Shown here: positions 19,084-29,660 of the stretch, piece after piece
Numbering within the stretch: the first letter of the stretch is position 1
Layout: the number at the start of each line of letters is the position of its first letter
Source of the DNA: a virus
Length of the DNA: 53,283 nt
IMG/VR virus record: IMGVR_UViG_3300032053_000104
Location: 1 to 53,283 of that record
Strand: one strand, 5' to 3'
The notes under the pieces: generated by a model
Told to the model about the DNA's origin: nothing
The model's input: only the letters and a program-made list of their open reading frames with translations
Database searches by the model: none
Made by a program: the position numbers and the translations under genes

Positions 19084-21846
19084 ATGAAAGCTAGAATATT
19101 GCCAAAAAAACAAGTAAAAGTGTCTGCTTCGACAAGCGGAACTGTTGAAAATTCATCAACGTCTGGTATGTCGACAAAGATACCGACGTCACCAGCATCA
19201 GACAATATCGACAATATTGCATCTTTGAAAGCTGCAGATGTGCAAGTTAAAGAAATTAAAGCAAATGGCTCCATCGTGCTTTCAGCTAAAGTAAGCATAG
19301 ACATAAACTCTGCAATTAGAAGCAATGTTAATAATGTTACATTGTCTATGGTTTCTCCTTCAAGTGATGCTAGCAGCGTTTCTACAATAACAAGTACACC
19401 ATCAAGTAAAATTGATGATATTTTGAATTCATCAGCAAATTTAAAAGTTAAAACTCAAAAGAGTGCAGAGAGTATTGCAAAATCAATTAATATTGATATA
19501 ACTGCAGAGGCAAATAATAAAAATGCATCGTCAATAGGCAGAACGAATGAAAATATTTTTTCACAGACAGAAGTATCATTAAAAACTATATCTGTTAGCA
19601 CGGCTGAATCTGCTAATGAATATCCAATTTTACAAACACCAACGTCAGATGGCAATAAAAGAATGCTTAAGAGTGAAACGTCATTAAAGCAACTTTTTAT
19701 GGACACAATACTAAAAGATTCTTTGTCAATTTCTCATGCGAGCAAAGAAAATATTCCATTTTCATCAACAGAAGAATCAGTAAATGGATTAGTAAAAAGA
19801 TCAACGCGACATGAAATAAAAGAATCAAAGAGTTTAAATTCTTCTACTTCGCCCGATGAAATTAGACAATCTGCAATTTCCGGTAGATTTCTTGGCGGAA
19901 AGACAAATGATGTTACGGGTGCAGATGATTTTGCTAAAAGCAAAAATAATAGATCGCATGTAACGTCAATTCCTGTTCTTGGGCGCGCTGATGTGAAAAG
20001 AAAAATAATTGAAAAAGAAATAATTGTTACAGCGACTGAGCTCCTAAAACTAGGAAGTAATCTTAATTTTATTGTCGAGTCTGTTGGTGAAAATGGTGTA
20101 AAAAGTAAACCTGCAGGTTGTAAGGTCGATATCTCAGAAAAAATATCAAAATTTAATTTTAATGAAAAAGTTGGTACGAGAGAAACACGCTCGGGAAATA
20201 GTTTTTCATTAAGTACGCCAAAATCAACAAAAAAAGCAGATGATGATAACAAAACTGCCAGAGGCACAACGAATTTACGCTCTCATTCCGCATCGCAAAA
20301 ATTAAAAGACGAGGAGGACAAAAAAGTAAATTTTGGTACTTCGACACCATCACATGTTGCAGGTGGCGGAAAATTACAAGATGTTGTAGCATATGAAAAG
20401 ATTATTAATCCATTTTTGTCACCTGCTGATGCTGAATGGAAAGAAATACGGGCGCACGCCGTAGATGATCGTAATGAAATTAAGAATACAACAATACCCG
20501 CGGGTGTACCAAAAATAGTAAGACACGTCAATCTTGGTTTTTCGCCAGCACCGCCTCGCTTCTCAGAAGCTATGATTCCATCTGTTACAAGACATTTGGC
20601 AACTACAAATTCATTGATGGGCAATGTAGTTGCCGAAGTTGACAATAGATTTGTATCAATAACAACATTTTTAATACCAGCTGGCATTCAAATAAGATTA
20701 TCAGAATTTCAATCTTCATATTCTATTGGAGTTTGGCGCAGAGATGCATCAATACATGAAAAGAATTTTTCATGCATCAAAATAAAAGAATCAATAGTAA
20801 AAGTGGATGAATCAACACCAGAAGCATTATTTGTTGATACGTTAGTAAAAGAAGATCATGTTTATGAGTATAGAGCAAAAATTTTTACTAGAGAGGGCAG
20901 AGAAATTTTTGGATCTAATATGTCTAGAATAATGTGTCGACGTATAAATGACAATGCAGCAACAATTAAAATTACAAAAACGAATACGCTAATTGACGAG
21001 TCAGGCAATTTAGACGTAACATTTGGAATAACAGCAGATTTAACAGATACTAATGTAAGCACGCTTGTCGACATACTTAAATCACAAGGTAATGACAAAT
21101 ATTTTACTGATGATTTAACTGCCAACAGAGAGCGTCTCAAAAATATGATTGCATATCAAATAGATAGACATGATTTAACGCTCGGAATTGTTGAAAGCTA
21201 TGCATTATTTAAGGGCGGCGCATTTTCAGACGTAGAGCAACAATCAAAGAATGCAGTGCAGCCACTACGAACAAATCACACATACAGATACGTTATAAGC
21301 TTGCTTTCAAGAGATGCAGACGCATTGATACCAAGTGTAACTCGACAAGCGTCAACAATAAAAAATACACCTTTTGCACAGCAAAGTTCACTATATAATA
21401 TTAGACCTTCAAAGTCATTGCACCCGATGACTCTTAAGAAGAGTATTTTAAGAAGTGAATCGACTATTGCAAAGTCAAATATTGAAGAAGAATTCATGGA
21501 CGGTTTTACTGGAATGCAAGTTTTTACTGAAGTATCTATAAAAGCAGAAAAACCAAAAATAGTGAACGGTTCATGCATTCGCACATCATCGGGTACATGT
21601 GAGATTCGATGGAATGTAACTGGGCAAATAAATAAGTTTGATCATTTTATTATAACTGCAGAACAGTTGGGAATGACATCAATTATCGGGAAGTCACATG
21701 CATTTTCTCACAACAATAGTTATATTTTTGAAGACAAGATACTGAGTAACACAGTTGGTGATGTAATATACTTTATTATACCTGTTTATAATGATTTTAC
21801 TATCGGTGAAAATTATAGATTGGGCATATCAACATCAATGAATTAG
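19084..21846 (+). CDS. Large Ser/Asn/Lys-rich structural protein with Fn3-like segments
   Basis: A 920-residue protein. ATG 19084 has GAGG at 19074-19077; an in-frame TTG at 19072 sits before that site and is less likely. The first 430 residues are low-complexity (Ser, Thr, Lys, Asn, Asp) with few aromatic residues and are probably extended. The second half is more ordered, with strands typical of fibronectin-III-like folds (VYEYRAKIFTREGREIFGS, TYRYVISLLSRDADALIPS, and CEIRWNVTGQINKFDHFIIT near the C-terminus). I do not recognise a named family. It is followed by two more large unknown proteins that form a block with it. Confidence 0.45.
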   Translation: MKARILPKKQVKVSASTSGTVENSSTSGMSTKIPTSPASDNIDNIASLKAADVQVKEIKANGSIVLSAKVSIDINSAIRSNVNNVTLSMVSPSSDASSVSTITSTPSSKIDDILNSSANLKVKTQKSAESIAKSINIDITAEANNKNASSIGRTNENIFSQTEVSLKTISVSTAESANEYPILQTPTSDGNKRMLKSETSLKQLFMDTILKDSLSISHASKENIPFSSTEESVNGLVKRSTRHEIKESKSLNSSTSPDEIRQSAISGRFLGGKTNDVTGADDFAKSKNNRSHVTSIPVLGRADVKRKIIEKEIIVTATELLKLGSNLNFIVESVGENGVKSKPAGCKVDISEKISKFNFNEKVGTRETRSGNSFSLSTPKSTKKADDDNKTARGTTNLRSHSASQKLKDEEDKKVNFGTSTPSHVAGGGKLQDVVAYEKIINPFLSPADAEWKEIRAHAVDDRNEIKNTTIPAGVPKIVRHVNLGFSPAPPRFSEAMIPSVTRHLATTNSLMGNVVAEVDNRFVSITTFLIPAGIQIRLSEFQSSYSIGVWRRDASIHEKNFSCIKIKESIVKVDESTPEALFVDTLVKEDHVYEYRAKIFTREGREIFGSNMSRIMCRRINDNAATIKITKTNTLIDESGNLDVTFGITADLTDTNVSTLVDILKSQGNDKYFTDDLTANRERLKNMIAYQIDRHDLTLGIVESYALFKGGAFSDVEQQSKNAVQPLRTNHTYRYVISLLSRDADALIPSVTRQASTIKNTPFAQQSSLYNIRPSKSLHPMTLKKSILRSESTIAKSNIEEEFMDGFTGMQVFTEVSIKAEKPKIVNGSCIRTSSGTCEIRWNVTGQINKFDHFIITAEQLGMTSIIGKSHAFSHNNSYIFEDKILSNTVGDVIYFIIPVYNDFTIGENYRLGISTSMN

Positions 21847-21857
21847 CGGACACAAAA

Positions 21858-24800
21858 ATGCCAATTAAAAATTTTGGAAATTTTTCAACACAGTCAACAA
21901 GAATAAACAAAGATAGTGAAAAACATTCGCCAGCGATTCCTGTTGATACGGGTTTGTCAAGCGATGCATCAGACAATAGAACTTCATCAAGCAAGAATAA
22001 TAAAAATCTTGATTTAACAGTGCATAGTCATGGGGAATTTTTTACAGGTATTGACATAAAAAATGAGTCAAATACACAAAAAAATATAAATGCACTAGAA
22101 AAAACAAACAAAAGTGCATCAGAAATATTAATAGAACGGGGCCTTGATAGCAATCAACCAGAAATTTTATCAATATCTGAGTTTTTGCCGCTTTATGATA
22201 ATTGGGGAAATAGAAGTGAAGCAGGAAGCTTGATTGATCAACAGCTGTCGATTAGAAGTCTTCTTCTAAGTGATGTTGAAGAAACAATTACGTCTATTAG
22301 AAAAAATTCTATTTTATCTGCTGATCTCGATAAGTTGATAAAAAATTACAAATTAGTTGTAAAAGACACAGAGTCAAAACTAAAAGTAAAGTCATTAATT
22401 CTTAATAATCTAGATTCTATGAAGAATGCACTTGATCTAAAAGAAAATGAAAATCAAATAAATAACGAAGTCGATAGAATCAGAGCATCAAGAGGCGTTA
22501 AAAAGTCAAGAAATGGTGAAACAAGTGTAACTTCTACAACGTTTCCTCTTGGAATGTATGCAACGCCCCGTCAAGTGATGATTTGTCACCTTAAATTTAC
22601 AAACGAAGGCTATGAAACATTTTCAAATTCAAAGATAATCGGACAAATTATTTCTGATTTAAAAAATACAATAGAAGAGCACTCTCCACAACTTCTCGAA
22701 ACATTTAGTGAAGAAAGAAAGAATGATAGAGACGCTATGCAAATAATGATTAACACAGTTAGAAGTGATAATTTTTCATTTAAGCGAGAAAACATTTCAT
22801 CAAAAAACGCCGCAGACAAGATTGTTTCACAAACAAGTCAAAGAAAAAGAAATAGTCTTGGAAATTTTGATGCAAGTTCGTTGACAAGTTTTTCAAAATT
22901 TATCGAAAGTTTGCCAAGTGATGACATCAGAAGAGCAAAATTCTTAATTGCGCTTCTATCTAAAGAGCTTAGGATGTCAGCTGGATTGACAAGATTATCA
23001 AATACAGAATTTGATGATCTTTATCGTCTCGAAGAAACAGATTTTGTATCAAGAATAATAGGCGAAATAGGAAGTTCAATTATTGGCGCAAATCCACAAA
23101 ATAAATCTTTGTCTAGAATTGAAAGAATTGAAAATGAAGATGGAATAATTGTTTTGCCACTTGAAAAAAGAGCCATAATTGATGCAAACACTGGTGAAAC
23201 GTTCATGCCAGGCTCTATTTATTTTGTTGATACAATTGTAAGAGAAGCGCCGCGTCCAAATACAAAAGCATTGCAAAATTATGTTGAAGAAATACGTTCA
23301 TGTACATCAAGCGCAGGAACAACACTTTATGCTTTGCTAAATTTTGATGATGAAAACGAAACATTGTATTTTGGCGATATTTTTAGAAGAATGATTTCAT
23401 CAATAAATGATTTAGCGAAAACTACAGATGCAGAACAAAAGGTAGCATTTCTTTCAATGGCAATGATATCCTTGTCTCAAGGCGATGTTTCACTAAAGAA
23501 TATGCTATTTAAGTACGTAAAAGAACTTAGTTCTGGCGTCATTATTTCAAGAAAGCACGACGATTCTAGCAGTGCAGATTCATCAAAGAAAAATGAACAT
23601 GAAAATTTGTCTGGAACAGGAACGGGCCGCAGCGCATCAGATATCACATTTGGAATCGACGATCCAGCCGCAGAACGGGTTGATAAAAAAGTAAAATCAA
23701 CTGATGCTACAGCAAGTGATGGTGTGTTTTCTGCAGACGATGGAATACAAGCAAAGCTGAAGTCAACTTCATTACCATACGAAATTGAAAAGAAACTATT
23801 GAGTCTTTTAGCTGCGAGTAACAACTTGCCATCAAAAACTCATATAAAGTTTTCAAAGGGTGAAATAGAAAAATTTCTTAATAACGGAATAAGCGATAAA
23901 AAGTCAGTATTCAATAAGATTGTCGAAATAACAGAACAACTTATGAGTGCTGCTGACGCAATTAGCACGAAGGGCCCTAGCACAAGAAGAAATTATAAAA
24001 CATTTAAGAATGAGAATAATTTAACAAAATATAGCAATTATAGTGACGATACATTGCTATTAATTGTATTTGAAATAGTTTCATGCATTGTAAAAGAATT
24101 TATGTCTCCTAGGTTTGAAGGTAAAACAAATGAAGTCGTTACGGTAACTTTTAACCAAGAGCATAATAAAACAATAATAGAAAGCATTGATTCACTTTTG
24201 ACATCACAAAAATCAACACAAAATCTTGCAGGCTACACGGCAATAACAACTCTGCTCGACAGCATGTATTTTACAATTGCGCAAGAAGATAATGTCATTA
24301 GAGATCTGCTTGATGTTACACGTGCATTTGTGAATATAATAAACGCAGCTGAAGATTCGACAGTTTCATTCTTTAATTCAAAACAAACGTCTAGCAGCGA
24401 TTCAAAGATCATGTTTGATCTTTTTAATGATTCGCAAAATAATGATATTTTTAAAAATCTCTCTAATACGCAGCTTGCTGCTAGCTGGCGTGCACATGAT
24501 ATGATCATGAAGGCAACCGATAACTCTTTGCTACCAAAGAATCAAGTAGTTACCTCAGATGAGAAAAATGCAATCGAGTCTTTACTCAAGACAGAAAGAT
24601 TTAATTTTTCATGTGCTAAAAATGCAAAGCTTGTGTCAGTTGGACTTCCAGCAGGCATGCTAGATATGTTACAAAATCCATCATTTGTGATCGGATCAGA
24701 TACAGATCTAGAATCATCGAATGAAGATATAATAAGCATCCAAGTTTATAGAAAAGATCCGCAGTTTTCTGATATTATTTTTAAACCCATAACATACTTG

Positions 24801-25742
24801 TTCGATATTTCGAGATTTGTAAGCAATGAGTTTAAGGCAAAAAAGAATGTTGATTTTGAAACATTTTTAGATTCAAGCGTCAAGCTTGTAAATATTATTG
24901 GATCGAAAGGTCAAATATCTTCTAATAGCTTTGCCGAGATGTCTAACAAAAAAGAATATTCTAATTTGTCTGCAATGCAGAAAAGAAATCTTTTCAAGAA
25001 TCACGTGCAAGATGAGCTATTAAAGATATATTTTCAACTAATGACGGGCATCGATATGTCAGAAAGTAGTTTCATTTCAAATGAAAATTTGATAAAAAAT
25101 CGACCAATTGATGACAATATAAAACTATTTTTTGAGAAGTCAAGTAAGACGAAGGAAGCAAGTCCGTTAAATTTGATGATGCTGTCTACAGATACGCACG
25201 ATATAACAGCAGGAATAAGTTTAAATAATTCTTTGTCAAGTATTGTTTCATTAGTAAACACACACGATGTATCAAAAGATAGTGAAAATAACACAACAGC
25301 TGCATCAAATAGAAAAGACAATAAGAAACAAATGAATGTTATGTCTGATACTTTGCAATCGCAAACAATGAAAATGGGTTTGACGAAACAAGTTAATCAA
25401 AATAATAAGAAAATTGAAGGAATGCGTGCACAGTACAAAGCATTTCTTAACAATTCATTAATTAGAATAACAGAACAAATGATAAGAACAGAACAACCGA
25501 AGTTGTTTGAAAGAATATTTATGATAGTTGTAGATCCAGATGATTTTATAATAGATGACAAAAAGACAAATCAAACAAAGTTTGGTAGAAATGAGCTAAG
25601 CAATGCAATTGCTAATGATCTTATCGTTGAAGAAAAAATTAATAATGAATTTGTAAAGAAGATAAAGACAAGAAATGCAGCGCAAGGTGATTTTACGTTT
25701 TCTGAGTTTTTTGTAACTGTAGGTTTGGGAGTTGAAAAGTGA
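21858..25742 (+). CDS. Very large unknown protein (1294 aa)
   Basis: A 1294-residue protein with no recognised family. The N-terminal 120 residues are low-complexity. Residues about 130-310 are helical with heptad-like spacing (LLLSDVEETITSIRKN, LIKNYKLVVKDTESKLKVKS), and further helical segments alternate with Ser/Asp-rich linkers (about 560-640 is disordered). The C-terminal 90 residues are ordered (ERIFMIVVDPDDFIIDDK, TFSEFFVTVGLGVE). No membrane span or enzymatic motif is visible. The stop overlaps the next start (GTGA, 25739-25742). It could be a tail-associated internal or whisker-like protein; a role in the virion is inferred from position only. Confidence 0.4.
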   Translation: MPIKNFGNFSTQSTRINKDSEKHSPAIPVDTGLSSDASDNRTSSSKNNKNLDLTVHSHGEFFTGIDIKNESNTQKNINALEKTNKSASEILIERGLDSNQPEILSISEFLPLYDNWGNRSEAGSLIDQQLSIRSLLLSDVEETITSIRKNSILSADLDKLIKNYKLVVKDTESKLKVKSLILNNLDSMKNALDLKENENQINNEVDRIRASRGVKKSRNGETSVTSTTFPLGMYATPRQVMICHLKFTNEGYETFSNSKIIGQIISDLKNTIEEHSPQLLETFSEERKNDRDAMQIMINTVRSDNFSFKRENISSKNAADKIVSQTSQRKRNSLGNFDASSLTSFSKFIESLPSDDIRRAKFLIALLSKELRMSAGLTRLSNTEFDDLYRLEETDFVSRIIGEIGSSIIGANPQNKSLSRIERIENEDGIIVLPLEKRAIIDANTGETFMPGSIYFVDTIVREAPRPNTKALQNYVEEIRSCTSSAGTTLYALLNFDDENETLYFGDIFRRMISSINDLAKTTDAEQKVAFLSMAMISLSQGDVSLKNMLFKYVKELSSGVIISRKHDDSSSADSSKKNEHENLSGTGTGRSASDITFGIDDPAAERVDKKVKSTDATASDGVFSADDGIQAKLKSTSLPYEIEKKLLSLLAASNNLPSKTHIKFSKGEIEKFLNNGISDKKSVFNKIVEITEQLMSAADAISTKGPSTRRNYKTFKNENNLTKYSNYSDDTLLLIVFEIVSCIVKEFMSPRFEGKTNEVVTVTFNQEHNKTIIESIDSLLTSQKSTQNLAGYTAITTLLDSMYFTIAQEDNVIRDLLDVTRAFVNIINAAEDSTVSFFNSKQTSSSDSKIMFDLFNDSQNNDIFKNLSNTQLAASWRAHDMIMKATDNSLLPKNQVVTSDEKNAIESLLKTERFNFSCAKNAKLVSVGLPAGMLDMLQNPSFVIGSDTDLESSNEDIISIQVYRKDPQFSDIIFKPITYLFDISRFVSNEFKAKKNVDFETFLDSSVKLVNIIGSKGQISSNSFAEMSNKKEYSNLSAMQKRNLFKNHVQDELLKIYFQLMTGIDMSESSFISNENLIKNRPIDDNIKLFFEKSSKTKEASPLNLMMLSTDTHDITAGISLNNSLSSIVSLVNTHDVSKDSENNTTAASNRKDNKKQMNVMSDTLQSQTMKMGLTKQVNQNNKKIEGMRAQYKAFLNNSLIRITEQMIRTEQPKLFERIFMIVVDPDDFIIDDKKTNQTKFGRNELSNAIANDLIVEEKINNEFVKKIKTRNAAQGDFTFSEFFVTVGLGVEK

Positions 25743-27628
25743 AATCAATGACATACCCGTCAAGAATAGCAACTATTCTTGACTTGCCCGAACCAACATC
25801 ATTCGACGTATCATATCAATACAATTTCTTTACGCCAGACGAAGAAATAAATGGTACGGCAAGTGGTTATCGTGCATCAACGGCTGAGAGTATTGAACTT
25901 CTAAATTTAAAAATATTTAATGCAAGTACGCCGCGCTATGCGCGTATTTCATGGACGCCCACGCCAATTGTTTCAATTAATCCAAGAAGTAAAAAAGAAT
26001 CTTTGGGAATTACGCCGGCTGGAGCAGAAAGAGTAAATAGTGAAAGAATTTTCAATGCTGCAAATGCAGGAAAGATTCAAAGTGAACAAAGTTTTTCTAA
26101 TTTTGAATTCGTTGCGATGAACTTTAATGATACGATGATTGATGAGAAGCTATTTGCAATAGTGTCTGGATCAACAGATTTGCGTAATATCAAAGATGGA
26201 CATTTGAGAGATGCTGCAAAGACACTAAATGAAAGAACGAATGAAAATATAAATGGTAATTTTCTATCAAAAGCATTATCTAGGCAGGGTGGACAGGGTA
26301 TAGTACACATTGCAAGCAATAAGAAAGCAATTCAAGTAAAAAAAATCAATAATCTTTCAATGAATGTACAGTTTAATAATAAAATCGTTGGCACGGCAAT
26401 AAGAAATGCTTCTGAAGATGGATTGAACTTATTTGCAGAAGAGATGTCAAAAAACATTGAGAAGTGTGATAACATACAAACAGATGCGATACAGAAAAAT
26501 AATCCAAGATCAACGTCATCAGAAAAGTGGGATACGGGCTTCTATCCTGTACTCACAGTTCCAATGAATCCCGTGGAAGTTTCATCAAATGTAACTGATA
26601 TCAAAGGCGCTGGGTATATCATTGAAAAATCAGAATTAGATCGTCGCGGAAAAACAATATCAACGCGACATATACTCGTCGAGGGACAAACAGGATCATC
26701 GTTGATTGATGCAGCAATAAAACATAATACTATATACAAATATAGAATCGCATCAGTTGCCATTATTACATTGCCAGGTGAAGATGAAAATGGCAATCTT
26801 TCAAAAATGATTGGTTTGATGAGGTCTAAATACACAAATCCGATTAGAGTTATTTGTAAAGAAACAACACCCCCTGCTTTTCCAGCAGATTTTAGATTAG
26901 TGTGGGATTATTCTACTAATAATCTAAAGCTTTTGTGGAGTTTTCCATTAGAACCGCAGCGCGATATCAAATATTTTCAAATATTTAGAAGAAAATCACT
27001 TGATAAACCATTCGAATTGATTAGAATGTTTGATTTTAATGACAGCATGACACCAAATTTTCCAAATGAACAGATAAGAAGTGATATAATAACAAAGTTA
27101 AGTGAACCAATAACATTTTTTACTGATACTGAGTTCACAAAAGAATCAAGTTATATTTATGCATTGTGTTGTATCGACGCGCATCAAATGACATCAAATT
27201 ACACAGCACAATTCAGTGCTGAGTTTGACAAGTTTAGAAATAAATTAAATGTAAAAATGTTATCAAGAGCAAACGCACCAAAAGCATATCCAAATTTATT
27301 TTTACCAGAAAGCGTCACGACTGATGTGATGAAAACGTCTGGTTTTAAGAGATTGACTATTTGTTTTGATCCAGAGTGCATTAGCGCTATTAAAAGTGTT
27401 GATGGTCATAAGGTTGATGTAAACTTCTTGCCCGTATTAAATAAAATACAAAACGATCAATCGTCAGAATACAAGCTTCAGCTTATTAATACAGATTTAC
27501 AAGATAGTGAAGTCATCACAATAAAAATAAACGACAAAAGAAGAAATACAGCTGCAGAAGCCTTGGGCGCAAGAGATTTAACAGAAACTGATGTTGTAGT
27601 AGCAACAGTTGATTTACTGACTTTGTAA
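25739..27628 (+). CDS. Structural protein with fibronectin-III-like domains
   Basis: A 629-residue protein. GTG 25739 is preferred (GGGAG 25727-25731, spacing about 7); ATG three codons later at 25748 is possible but too far from that site. Residues about 380-490 fit an Fn3-like fold (FRLVWDYSTNNLKLLWSFPL, YFQIFRRKSLDKPFELI, SSYIYALCCIDAHQM), and residues about 270-370 may be a second, poorer one (GYIIEKSELDRRGK, NTIYKYRIASVAIITLPG). It closes the block of three large unknowns. Fn3-like modules are common on phage tail surfaces; the precise role is unknown. Confidence 0.5.
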   Translation: MKSMTYPSRIATILDLPEPTSFDVSYQYNFFTPDEEINGTASGYRASTAESIELLNLKIFNASTPRYARISWTPTPIVSINPRSKKESLGITPAGAERVNSERIFNAANAGKIQSEQSFSNFEFVAMNFNDTMIDEKLFAIVSGSTDLRNIKDGHLRDAAKTLNERTNENINGNFLSKALSRQGGQGIVHIASNKKAIQVKKINNLSMNVQFNNKIVGTAIRNASEDGLNLFAEEMSKNIEKCDNIQTDAIQKNNPRSTSSEKWDTGFYPVLTVPMNPVEVSSNVTDIKGAGYIIEKSELDRRGKTISTRHILVEGQTGSSLIDAAIKHNTIYKYRIASVAIITLPGEDENGNLSKMIGLMRSKYTNPIRVICKETTPPAFPADFRLVWDYSTNNLKLLWSFPLEPQRDIKYFQIFRRKSLDKPFELIRMFDFNDSMTPNFPNEQIRSDIITKLSEPITFFTDTEFTKESSYIYALCCIDAHQMTSNYTAQFSAEFDKFRNKLNVKMLSRANAPKAYPNLFLPESVTTDVMKTSGFKRLTICFDPECISAIKSVDGHKVDVNFLPVLNKIQNDQSSEYKLQLINTDLQDSEVITIKINDKRRNTAAEALGARDLTETDVVVATVDLLTL

Positions 27629-27662
27629 CGATTGTATAGATATAGCTAGGAGATAGACTAAG

Positions 27663-28385
27663 ATGGGTTTTCTCGATCATTCGACTAATAATATTATTTT
27701 AGATGCAGTCTTGACAGACATTGGAAGAGAATTTATGTCAAGAAACGATGGTTCTTTTTCAATTGTCAAATTTGCCTTTGGCGACGACGAAGTTGATTAT
27801 GGAACAATTAAAAAGTACGGCCGCGCTGTTGGGCGTGAAAAAATTGAGAAAAATACACCAATTTTTGAAGCTATGACAAATCAAAATTTTGCATTAAAAT
27901 TCAAACTTGCAAGCATATCAAATCCAAATCTAGTTAGACTGCCAAGTTTGGGACTAACGGGCGAAGGAATTGATGTAACATCAAGCATTGTGTCTATGGG
28001 AAGATCTGGCTCTGGATCAACGCGCCGCTTGACATTTTCTCAAACAATTACAGATGAAGATTCAATTGATGTTGAATTAAGAGATCAATCATTTATTATT
28101 AAAGTTCCAAATGATCTCTTGGAAGTATCGGGTAGATCACCAGACTCAATTGATCATGACAACATCGCACTATATCTTGTGACACGTGACGCTTCTGTTA
28201 CTGCACTTGGTGGGTCACAATTGACTTTCAATTTGAAAGTAAAATCAATTACCGACTCAACATACGTTGTAAGAGGCAACGTGTCAGATAAAACAATTAT
28301 AACGACTTACATAAACATAACAGGATTGCAGTCGGGCACAGTAAAAAGTCTTGAAGTGCAGATCAGCAAGAATGCGATTTCATAA
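27663..28385 (+). CDS. Conserved phage structural protein (paralogue of the gene at 18158)
   Basis: A 240-residue protein with ribosome-binding site TAGGAGATA (27647-27655). The N-terminus (ILDAVLTDIGREFMSRNDG, then FSIVKFAFGDDEVDYG) is the better match to the recurrent phage virion family also present at 18158. The remainder is strand-rich (SIDVELRDQSFIIKVPNDLL, QLTFNLKVKSITDSTYVVRG). The two paralogues frame the 19-27.6 kb block of large unknown proteins, which suggests that the module forms one substructure. No enzymatic residues are apparent. Confidence 0.6.
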   Translation: MGFLDHSTNNIILDAVLTDIGREFMSRNDGSFSIVKFAFGDDEVDYGTIKKYGRAVGREKIEKNTPIFEAMTNQNFALKFKLASISNPNLVRLPSLGLTGEGIDVTSSIVSMGRSGSGSTRRLTFSQTITDEDSIDVELRDQSFIIKVPNDLLEVSGRSPDSIDHDNIALYLVTRDASVTALGGSQLTFNLKVKSITDSTYVVRGNVSDKTIITTYINITGLQSGTVKSLEVQISKNAIS

Positions 28386-28414
28386 GTCATATAATAACAT
28401 TTTAGGAGTAATTA

Positions 28415-29647
28415 ATGGCGATTTTTAAAGAAATTACGAGTCAAGATATCAAAACAAGCCGATCATATCTTCATCAGCTTGTTGATATTGTGCAAGAAGA
28501 CGTATCTGGATCAGAATCTAGACGATCATATCCTGTATTTGTTACTGGAGGCATTGGGCCCGGTGTAACAAGTTCACTGTTTCAAACAGTTTACGATCAA
28601 AATTACAATTTGCAGATTGCAAATCCAATTTTTGATTTCACTGTCGGTTTGTATTATTCTGGTTCAACTGTTCAGAATACAAAGACGGGCGAAGATTCAA
28701 ATGGAAAACTTTTGTTTCCATCAAATTCTTTGATGATGCGTGAAAAGATCGATATTTACAAGCAATTTGCACAAAATTTACTCGGTAATTCAGATTCATT
28801 TTTCTCTGCTCCGTACGCAGCAACTGGCTCGGGAGACATTATTAATGAAGCGCTTTTTGTATGCTTTAAACGACTTTTTTCACGTGACAGCATAAAGCGC
28901 GAAACATTTGCAATGAAATTTCATGAAATTGCAGCTGTTACTATCAAAGATAGTAGTTCATTTCCAAACTTCTCAAATCTTTATAGAGCAACAACGTCGG
29001 GATCGTCAATTTACACTGATATTGGATCAACTGTTAATAGACTAACATCGTTTGGCGGCAATGTCGGAAATATTGTAAACGCTGCAAATACATCACGCTA
29101 TGTAGGAAATATCTTTTACGATCAAGGTATCGCAGTTTTCGATTTAAGCAAAATCGTAGACCCAGTTCAGAGAATGACGGGCGTTATTGACGCAATGAAT
29201 GCAAATAATCCCTCGGCAGAAGGTACAGGAAAGATGATTTTGGCCGCCTCAAGCTCTGGCAATATACATGCAAAATTCATACCCGACTTCATGGTATCGG
29301 GATCAATTGATAATATTTTAAATCATATTGGGTCAGTTCGCGTTGGATCGTCATCAGCAACTTCTATAACTTTCCAAAATGCAACAAATATTAATAGTAC
29401 GTTGATCTTTTGTAGAGCAACATCAGATGAATTTAACTATTCATCGAATCCATCTTATAGAGATGCAGATGGAAGAATTGTTGTAATTGATGAAGGGCAA
29501 GAGGGCAAACAGCTTGCTTTCTCATTTATCACAACTGTAGGTCTATATGATGCAAATGACAATCTTCTTGCAGTCGCAAAGGTAAGTCGCCCAATTGAAA
29601 AGAATCCAGAAAAGGATTTGACGCTTCGATTACGTCTCGATTTTTGA
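28415..29647 (+). CDS. Virion structural protein, member of a paralogous pair
   Basis: A 410-residue protein preceded by TTAGGAG. Its second half is homologous to the C-terminal part of the gene at 29898. Shared elements are YVGNIFYDQGIAVFDLS (versus VGTVFYNEGIVVI there) and the ending FITTVGLYDANDNLLAVAK ... PIEKN ... LRLRLDF (versus YITGILLHDENMNVVART ... PIIKR ... FRIKLDW). This 'vGLYd..n.LLAvak.s.Pi.K' ending recurs in tail proteins of T4-like phages. I infer a baseplate or tail-periphery role. Confidence 0.6.
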   Translation: MAIFKEITSQDIKTSRSYLHQLVDIVQEDVSGSESRRSYPVFVTGGIGPGVTSSLFQTVYDQNYNLQIANPIFDFTVGLYYSGSTVQNTKTGEDSNGKLLFPSNSLMMREKIDIYKQFAQNLLGNSDSFFSAPYAATGSGDIINEALFVCFKRLFSRDSIKRETFAMKFHEIAAVTIKDSSSFPNFSNLYRATTSGSSIYTDIGSTVNRLTSFGGNVGNIVNAANTSRYVGNIFYDQGIAVFDLSKIVDPVQRMTGVIDAMNANNPSAEGTGKMILAASSSGNIHAKFIPDFMVSGSIDNILNHIGSVRVGSSSATSITFQNATNINSTLIFCRATSDEFNYSSNPSYRDADGRIVVIDEGQEGKQLAFSFITTVGLYDANDNLLAVAKVSRPIEKNPEKDLTLRLRLDF

Positions 29648-29660
29648 ACTTGCTAAGCAT

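Noticed and set aside
19734-20267. 177-residue minus-strand frame
   Set aside because: Lies within the low-complexity part of the gene at 19084, has no start signals and no recognisable domain.
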